Shown here: piece after piece, positions 22,367 through 27,969 of the stretch
Layout: each line of letters opens with the position of its first letter
Position numbering within the stretch: the first letter of the stretch is position 1
NCBI GenBank assembly: GCA_018384835.1
Contig: JAHAYB010000164.1
Span: forward strand, 1-27,969
DNA length: 27,969 nucleotides
Direction: 5' to 3'
From: Comamonas sp.
GTDB lineage: Bacteria; Pseudomonadota; Gammaproteobacteria; Burkholderiales; Burkholderiaceae_C
The notes under the pieces: model-generated
The model's database searches: none
What the model was told of the DNA's origin: nothing
Seen by the model: only the letters and a program-made list of their open reading frames with translations
Translations under genes and position numbers: made by a program

Positions 22367-23443
22367 TCAATTCCAGATATTCCAGGGAGAGTGCAACCAC
22401 ACGCCCACAACAATCAGCCACACCAGGGTGACTGGGATGAAAATTTTCCAGCCCAAACGCATGATTTGGTCATAGCGATAACGCGGGAAGGTAGCGCGAA
22501 TCCAGATAAACATGGATACCACCGCTGCCGTCTTCAGTGCCAGCCAAATCCAGCCAGGGATAAAGGACAGGAAGCCCACGGGTGGCAGCCAGCCGCCCAG
22601 GAACATAATCACCGCCAAAATCGATACCAGCCACATGGCAGCATATTCAGCCAAGAAGAACACGGCAAAGCCCATACCGGAATACTCCACCATGTGACCG
22701 GCCACAATCTCCGCCTCGCCTTCCACCACGTCGAAGGGGTGGCGGTTGGTTTCTGCGACGGCAGAAATCAGATACACCATGAAGATGGGCAGTAGTGGCA
22801 GCCAGTTCCAGGACAGAATGCCAAAGCCCATGTCAGCAAACTGACCACGCCCTTGGCTGAGGACAATTTCCGTCAGGTTCATGCTTTGGGTGACCATGAT
22901 GACCACCAAGAAGCAAAAGCCCATGGCAATTTCATAGCTCACCATTTGCGCCGAGGCACGCAAAGCGCCCAGGAAAGCGTATTTCGAGTTGGAAGCCCAG
23001 CCCGCAATAATCACGCCATAGACCTCAATCGAGGTAATCGCCATGACCAGCAAAATACCAGCATTAACGTTAGACAAGGCTACATCAGGCGCAAAAGGAA
23101 TCACCACCCAGGCCGCCAGGGCAGGCATGATGGCCATTACCGGCCCCACATAGAACAAGCCCTTGGCCGCCGCCGTGGGCATGATGAGTTCTTTGGTCAG
23201 CAGCTTCAGGCCGTCCGCCATGGGTTGCAGCAAACCCCAGGGACCTACGCGGTTGGGGCCGAGACGGTTTTGCATCCAGCCCAGCAGCTTGCGCTCCCAC
23301 AAGGTGAGGTAGGCCACGGCAATCATCAGCGGCGCAACAATGGCCACAATGCCCAGCAAAATCCACAGCACAGGCCAGGCCATGTCTGTCCACCAAGGTG
23401 CGGCAATCAGGCCGGCACCACCGTTTTTCAGCGCATCAATCAT
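22367..23443 (-). CDS. nuoH: NADH-quinone oxidoreductase subunit H
   Basis: This 358-residue membrane subunit forms part of the quinone cavity. Conserved pieces are [69 protein letters not shown] and [30 protein letters not shown]. The start overlaps the nuoG stop (ATGA). Confidence 0.97.
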   Translation of the reverse strand: MIDALKNGGAGLIAAPWWTDMAWPVLWILLGIVAIVAPLMIAVAYLTLWERKLLGWMQNRLGPNRVGPWGLLQPMADGLKLLTKELIMPTAAAKGLFYVGPVMAIMPALAAWVVIPFAPDVALSNVNAGILLVMAITSIEVYGVIIAGWASNSKYAFLGALRASAQMVSYEIAMGFCFLVVIMVTQSMNLTEIVLSQGRGQFADMGFGILSWNWLPLLPIFMVYLISAVAETNRHPFDVVEGEAEIVAGHMVEYSGMGFAVFFLAEYAAMWLVSILAVIMFLGGWLPPVGFLSFIPGWIWLALKTAAVVSMFIWIRATFPRYRYDQIMRLGWKIFIPVTLVWLIVVGVWLHSPWNIWN

Positions 23444-25569
23444 GCTGTTGCACTCCCTTGATTGTCAGCCTGGACAGCCAGGCGGGCATCCGCTGTTTGC
23501 TGCAAAGCCGGTGCGCGGCGCACCAAGCCATCGAGCTGGTAAATGCTGGCAACCACCGGCTGGGGCACAGCGCCCTCTGGCAAGGTGACGGGTACCTTGG
23601 TGCTATTGCTCAGAATCTGGGTAGGCGCTTGCGCAGTTTCGTTGCCAATGGCAGCGGCCAGCACCTCTTGGGAGGATTCGTAGTCAAAGCCAGGCAGCTC
23701 TAGCAGATTGGCCAGAACGCGCAGCACTTTCCACGCCGGACGGGTTTCACCCAAGGGACGCACAACGGCATGGAAGCCCTGCACCCGCCCTTCGGCGTTG
23801 ACAAAAGTGCCCGAAGTTTCGGTAAAGGGTGCAATGGGCAGCAGCACATCGCTGATGTCCATATTGGCTTTGAAGGGGCTGAGGGTGACCACCATTTCCG
23901 CCTGCGCCAAGCCTTGCGCACCTGCTGCGCTATCGAAAGCAGGTTCGGTATTGAGCAGCAAAGCCGCCTTGATACCACCACCGAGCATTTGCGCGGCGTT
24001 CAGGCCATCGGCCTGGGGCTGTGCCTGCACCCATTGAGCGCCTACGGTGTTGGCCGCTTCGGTCAGGTAGCCGACGTGGGCACCGGTTTGGCCAGCAATC
24101 CACTGCGCCAGCGCCAGCAGTTCAGCCGCGTGGGCATGGTGGGCTGCGCCGTTGCCTAGCAAGATGGCTTTGCGCTCACCAGCCATCAGGGCTTGGGCAA
24201 TGGCTTGTGCTGCCTCGTCTGCCTGGGCGGCAACCGGGGCTTGCACGCCCTTGGCCTGCGCCACGGCGGCGGCAATGCCAGCCAAGACCTGCGCCCATTG
24301 GGCAGCGGGCACGGTGACTTGGGCTTGCACAGGCATGGCCCAATCATTTGCCTGGCTATGCAGGCTAAACACTTTGCAACCACGCTTGGCTGCCTGGCGC
24401 ACACGCTGGGCAAACAGGGGGTGGTCTTTGCGCAGGTCAGAGCCAACCACCAAAGCGGTTTGCAGCTCTTGCAGGGCAGCAATCGACATGCCCAGCCAGC
24501 GCACCCCTTCAGCGGGCATAAACTGCGCATGGCGCAAGCGGTGGTCGATGTTGTCACTGCCCAGGGCGCGCATCAGCTGGGTGGCCAGGTGCAGCTCTTC
24601 CAGGGTGCTGTGGGGGCTGAGTAATGCACCCATGCTGGCCGCGCCATGCTGGCCTTTGATTTGTTTGAAGCCCGAGGCCACATATTCCAGCGCTGTTGGC
24701 CAGTCCACTTCCTGCCAGTTGCCGCCTTGCTTAATCATGGGGGCAGTCAGGCGCTCTTCGCTGTTCAGAGCTTCGTAAGAGAAGCGGTCGCGGTCAGCAA
24801 TCCAGCATTCGTTGACGGCCTCGTTCTCCATGGGAACCACGCGCAGCACCTTGTGGTTTTTGACCTGCACAATCAGGTTGGCACCGGTGGAGTCGTGGGG
24901 GCTGATGGATTTGCGGCGCGACATCTCCCAAGTACGGGCGCTGTAGCGGAAGGGCTTGCTGGTCAGCGCACCCACGGGGCACAGATCAATGACGTTACCC
25001 GATAGCTCTGAATCCAGGGTATCGCCCTTGACGGTGGTGATTTCAGCATGTTCACCACGGTTAATCATGCCCAGCTCCATCACGCCGCCAATTTCTTCGC
25101 CAAAGCGAACGCAGCGGGTGCAGTGGATGCAACGTGTCATCTCTTCGGTAGAGACTAGCGGGCCTATGCCCTTGGCTTTGACCACGCGCTTTTCTTCACC
25201 ATAACGCGAAGCACCAGCGCCATAACCTACGGCCAAGTCTTGCAACTGGCATTCACCGCCTTGGTCGCAGATGGGGCAGTCCAGTGGATGATTGATGAGC
25301 AAAAACTCCATCACCGATTGCTGGGCTTCCAAGGCTTTTTTGCTCTTGGTGCGCACAATCATGCCTTCGGTCACGGGGGTGGCGCAGGCGGGCAAAGCCT
25401 TGGGGGCTTTTTCCACCTCTACCAAGCACATGCGGCAGTTGGCAGCAATAGAGAGTTTCTTGTGGTAGCAAAAATGGGGAATGTACACACCCGCTTTTTC
25501 CGCAGCGTGCATCACCATGCTGCCGGGTGCGACCTCGACTTTTTTGCCGTCTAGTTCAATTTCAACCAT
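23440..25569 (-). CDS. nuoG: NADH-quinone oxidoreductase subunit G (iron-sulfur, molybdopterin-like)
   Basis: This 709-residue peripheral-arm subunit binds [2Fe-2S] N1b through C34, C45, C48 and C62. N5 uses H94, C98, C101 and C107, and N4 uses C147, C150, C153 and C197. The extra N7 cysteine set of E. coli NuoG is absent, and the protein is about 200 residues shorter than the E. coli form. The C-terminal part is a degenerate molybdopterin oxidoreductase domain. The ATG at 25567-25569 is preferred over an upstream TTG at 25587 that would overlap nuoF. It overlaps nuoH by four bases. Confidence 0.97.
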   Translation of the reverse strand: MVEIELDGKKVEVAPGSMVMHAAEKAGVYIPHFCYHKKLSIAANCRMCLVEVEKAPKALPACATPVTEGMIVRTKSKKALEAQQSVMEFLLINHPLDCPICDQGGECQLQDLAVGYGAGASRYGEEKRVVKAKGIGPLVSTEEMTRCIHCTRCVRFGEEIGGVMELGMINRGEHAEITTVKGDTLDSELSGNVIDLCPVGALTSKPFRYSARTWEMSRRKSISPHDSTGANLIVQVKNHKVLRVVPMENEAVNECWIADRDRFSYEALNSEERLTAPMIKQGGNWQEVDWPTALEYVASGFKQIKGQHGAASMGALLSPHSTLEELHLATQLMRALGSDNIDHRLRHAQFMPAEGVRWLGMSIAALQELQTALVVGSDLRKDHPLFAQRVRQAAKRGCKVFSLHSQANDWAMPVQAQVTVPAAQWAQVLAGIAAAVAQAKGVQAPVAAQADEAAQAIAQALMAGERKAILLGNGAAHHAHAAELLALAQWIAGQTGAHVGYLTEAANTVGAQWVQAQPQADGLNAAQMLGGGIKAALLLNTEPAFDSAAGAQGLAQAEMVVTLSPFKANMDISDVLLPIAPFTETSGTFVNAEGRVQGFHAVVRPLGETRPAWKVLRVLANLLELPGFDYESSQEVLAAAIGNETAQAPTQILSNSTKVPVTLPEGAVPQPVVASIYQLDGLVRRAPALQQTADARLAVQADNQGSATA

Positions 25570-25583
25570 ATCTTTTTCGCACC

Positions 25584-26945
25584 TCAAGCGGCCACAGCGC
25601 TGGTCTGGGCAGCGGCTGCGATTTTGGCTTCAAATTCATGACGGAAATGCTTAATCATGGCGCGTACAGGCATAGCCGCCGCATCACCCAGGGCGCAAAT
25701 GGTACGCCCCATGATGTTGCCAGCAACCTCATCGAGCAAGGCAATATCTTCTGGACGACCCTTGCCTTCATGAATGCGCTTGACCACACGCCACAGCCAG
25801 CCCGTGCCTTCTCGGCAAGGCGTGCATTGGCCGCAGGACTCGTGCTGGTAAAAGTAAGACAGGCGCAGCAGGCATTCCACCATGTCACGCGAGTCGTCCA
25901 TGACAATCACCGCGCCCGAGCCCAGCATGGAGCCAGCCTTGGCAATGCTGTCATAGTCCATGGTGCATTCCATCATCATGTCGGCAGGCACCACGGGCGA
26001 AGAAGAACCACCGGGAATCACAGCCTTGAGCTTGCGCCCAGTGCGCACACCACCGGCCAGCTCCAGCAGCGTGGAAAACGGTGTGCCCATGGGCACTTCA
26101 TAGTTGCCCGGCAGGTTCACGTCACCGCTGACCGAATAGATTTTCGTGCCGCCGTTATTGGGCTTACCCACTTCCAGATAGGCATTACCACCGTTGCGAA
26201 TAATCCAGGGCACGGCGGCAAAAGTTTCGGTGTTGTTGATGGTGGTGGGCTTGCCATACAGACCAAAGCTGGCCGGAAACGGCGGTTTGAAGCGTGGCTG
26301 GCCTTTTTTGCCCTCTAGCGATTCCAGCAGGGCGGTTTCTTCACCGCAGATGTAAGCGCCAAAGCCATGGTGGGCAAACAGCTCAAAGCTGAAATTGCTG
26401 CCCATGATGTTCTTGCCCAAGTAACCAGCGGCGCGGGCTTCTTCCAAGGCTTCCTCAAAACGCTCGTAGGCGCGGAAAATTTCACCGTGGATGTAGTTGT
26501 AACCAGCGCACGCGCCCATGGCGAAGCCGGCAATAATCATGCCCTCAATCACCGTATGGGGGTTGTGCATGAGGATTTCGCGGTCTTTGCAGGTACCGGG
26601 TTCGCCCTCGTCAGAGTTGCACACCACGTATTTTTCACCGGGGAACTGGCGGGGCATAAAGCTCCACTTCAGCCCGGTAGGAAAGCCCGCGCCGCCTCGG
26701 CCACGCAAGGCTGATTCCTTGAGGGTGGCAATCACCGCATCCTGGGTCAGACCTTCGCCGCCGTCTTTACCCAAGATGGTGCGCAAAGCTGCATAGCCGC
26801 CTCGCGCTTCATAGTCTTTCAGACCCCAGTTGCTGCCGTTCAAATCGGCGTAGATTTGCGGCTCGATATGGCGGCCATGAAAGCAGGTTTCTTTCCCACT
26901 GGCGGCAAATTTGGCCAGCACTGCTTGCGCTGCTGCGTTCATCAT
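25584..26945 (-). CDS. nuoF: NADH-quinone oxidoreductase subunit F (NADH/FMN site)
   Basis: This 453-residue subunit carries the NADH and FMN sites and [4Fe-4S] N3. The glycine-rich [10 protein letters not shown] (82-91), the [15 protein letters not shown] segment and [12 protein letters not shown] with the later [12 protein letters not shown] cysteine are all present. The ATG overlaps the nuoE stop (ATGA); a second ATG follows directly and could also be used. Confidence 0.98.
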   Translation of the reverse strand: MMNAAAQAVLAKFAASGKETCFHGRHIEPQIYADLNGSNWGLKDYEARGGYAALRTILGKDGGEGLTQDAVIATLKESALRGRGGAGFPTGLKWSFMPRQFPGEKYVVCNSDEGEPGTCKDREILMHNPHTVIEGMIIAGFAMGACAGYNYIHGEIFRAYERFEEALEEARAAGYLGKNIMGSNFSFELFAHHGFGAYICGEETALLESLEGKKGQPRFKPPFPASFGLYGKPTTINNTETFAAVPWIIRNGGNAYLEVGKPNNGGTKIYSVSGDVNLPGNYEVPMGTPFSTLLELAGGVRTGRKLKAVIPGGSSSPVVPADMMMECTMDYDSIAKAGSMLGSGAVIVMDDSRDMVECLLRLSYFYQHESCGQCTPCREGTGWLWRVVKRIHEGKGRPEDIALLDEVAGNIMGRTICALGDAAAMPVRAMIKHFRHEFEAKIAAAAQTSAVAA

Positions 26946-27433
26946 GCTTTGCCCTCCGCAGCCCGCAGGCCATCAATCAGCTCGTCAAGACGTTCGTTTT
27001 CCATAAAGCTGCACATATTGCGGTCATTGACCAGCATCACCGGCGCATCAGCGCAAGAGCCTAGGCATTCACACTGCTGGAGGGTAAACAGGCCATCGTC
27101 TGTGGTCTCGCCCATTTTGATGCCCAGTTTTTGCTCCAGGTGAGCCAGTGCCTCATAGCCGTTGCGCAGCAGGCAGGGCAAGTTGGTGCATACGTCCAGC
27201 TTGTACTTGCCCACGGGGTGCTGGTTGTACATATCGTAGAAGGTGGTCACTTCATGCACCGCCACCTGCGACATGCCTAGGTACTCGGCAATCACGGCCT
27301 CGCTCTCCTGGCTAACCCAGCCTTGTTCTTGCTGCACGATGGACAGGCAAGCCATCACCGCCGAGCGCTTTTGGTCAGCGGGGTATTTGGCCACTTCACG
27401 CGCAAAGCGTGCTTTGGTCGCTTCCGTAATCAT
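26942..27433 (-). CDS. nuoE: NADH-quinone oxidoreductase subunit E ([2Fe-2S] N1a)
   Basis: This is a 163-residue thioredoxin-like subunit. The cluster ligands C82, C87, C123 and C127 are intact (VCTNLPC and CECLGSC). It pairs with NuoF at the tip of the peripheral arm. It overlaps nuoD and nuoF by four bases at each end, so translation is probably coupled. Confidence 0.97.
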   Translation of the reverse strand: MITEATKARFAREVAKYPADQKRSAVMACLSIVQQEQGWVSQESEAVIAEYLGMSQVAVHEVTTFYDMYNQHPVGKYKLDVCTNLPCLLRNGYEALAHLEQKLGIKMGETTDDGLFTLQQCECLGSCADAPVMLVNDRNMCSFMENERLDELIDGLRAAEGKA

Positions 27434-27969
27434 CGGTCAATCTCTCCGAACACGATATCCATGGTGCCAATTACGGCCACGGCATCGGCAATCATGTGCC
27501 CACGCGTGAGTTCGTCATAGGCGGACAGGTGGGCAAAGCCTGGGGCGCGAATCTTCAGGCGGTAAGGCTTGTTCGCGCCGTCACTGACCATGTAGATACC
27601 AAACTCCCCTTTGGGGTGCTCCACCGCTGCGTAGGCTTCGCCCTCGGGCACACGCATCCCTTCCGAGAACAGCTTGAAGTGGTGAATCAGGTCTTCCATG
27701 CCCTCTTTCATGCGCTCGCGTGGAGGAGGGGCGACTTTGCGGTTGTCGGTAATTACTGGGCCAGGGTTGGCTTTGAGCCAGGCCACGCATTGCTGCATGA
27801 TGCGCACGGATTGGCGCATCTCGGCCACGCGCACCAGGTAGCGGTCGTAGCAATCGCCCTCTTTGCCCACGGGGATGTCGAAATCCATATCGGCATACAC
27901 CTCGTAGGGCTGCTTTTTGCGCAAATCCCAGGCAATGCCAGAGCCGCGCAGCATCACGCCGCTCATGCC
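27430..27969 (-). CDS. nuoD: NADH-quinone oxidoreductase subunit D, C-terminal part (cut by window edge)
   Basis: This is the last 180 residues of the 49-kDa quinone-site subunit, about 417 residues when complete. [34 protein letters not shown] and [30 protein letters not shown] mark the hydrogenase-like fold. It ends in the canonical [10 protein letters not shown]. The remaining upstream genes (nuoA-C and the start of nuoD) lie beyond the right edge. Confidence 0.97.
   Translation of the reverse strand, partial: GMSGVMLRGSGIAWDLRKKQPYEVYADMDFDIPVGKEGDCYDRYLVRVAEMRQSVRIMQQCVAWLKANPGPVITDNRKVAPPPRERMKEGMEDLIHHFKLFSEGMRVPEGEAYAAVEHPKGEFGIYMVSDGANKPYRLKIRAPGFAHLSAYDELTRGHMIADAVAVIGTMDIVFGEIDR

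Noticed and set aside
22357..22413. Longer start for nuoI
   Set aside because: It would overlap the end of nuoH; the ATG at 22356 has GAGGAG just upstream and matches family length.

Overview
The window looks like a chromosomal segment of a betaproteobacterium, most likely Burkholderiales, and plausibly Comamonas or a relative. The reasons are a multicomponent phenol hydroxylase cluster with an adjacent XylR/DmpR-type activator and GntR-type regulator (as in aphR/aphS of Comamonas testosteroni), a 14-gene-type nuo operon followed by a DUF2818 gene, a DUF1178 gene, and MJ0042/DUF3426 zinc-ribbon architecture. The genus is inference; no rRNA or marker gene is present.

Region 1 (1-8339) is aromatic catabolism. 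On the minus strand lie dmpK, dmpL, dmpM, dmpN, dmpO and dmpP (phenol to catechol), followed by the start of an HpaI/HpcH-type class II aldolase cut by the window edge. Divergent on the plus strand are a sigma54-dependent phenol-sensing activator and a GntR/FCD regulator. The spacer between dmpK and the activator holds a perfect 10-bp inverted repeat resembling the XylR/DmpR upstream activating sequence and a good -24/-12 promoter. Together these give a complete phenol-responsive switch readable from sequence.

Region 2 (8340-14683) is a mixed surface and signalling block, all minus strand: a YdjM-like membrane protein, a large multi-spanning TMTC/GT-C-like protein with a helical C-terminal domain, the type IV pilin gene pilA with its own -24/-12 promoter, a response regulator with an HD-GYP domain, and a zinc-ribbon/DUF3426 membrane protein with a very long Pro/Glu-rich linker. 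A cluster of small dispersed repeats fills the spacer at 12999-13176.

Region 3 (14810-27969), minus strand, holds a DUF1178 protein and the distal part of the complex I operon, nuoD (partial)-E-F-G-H-I-J-K-L-M-N, plus a DUF2818 gene and an intrinsic terminator. Genes are tightly packed, with ATGA overlaps at D/E, E/F and G/H and a one-base overlap at J/K.

No tRNA, rRNA, insertion sequence or CRISPR array was seen. No gene-free stretch exceeds 300 bases. The longest gaps are the dmpK/regulator spacer (about 266 bases), 12934-13189 (repeat cluster) and 8961-9130 (short tandem repeat). The more unusual observations are a G-quadruplex-type tract just downstream of the phenol promoter, intrinsic terminators that abut the next gene's start codon, GGTGCA-type hexamer tracts shared by unrelated genes, and the pilin-adjacent GT-C-like protein.
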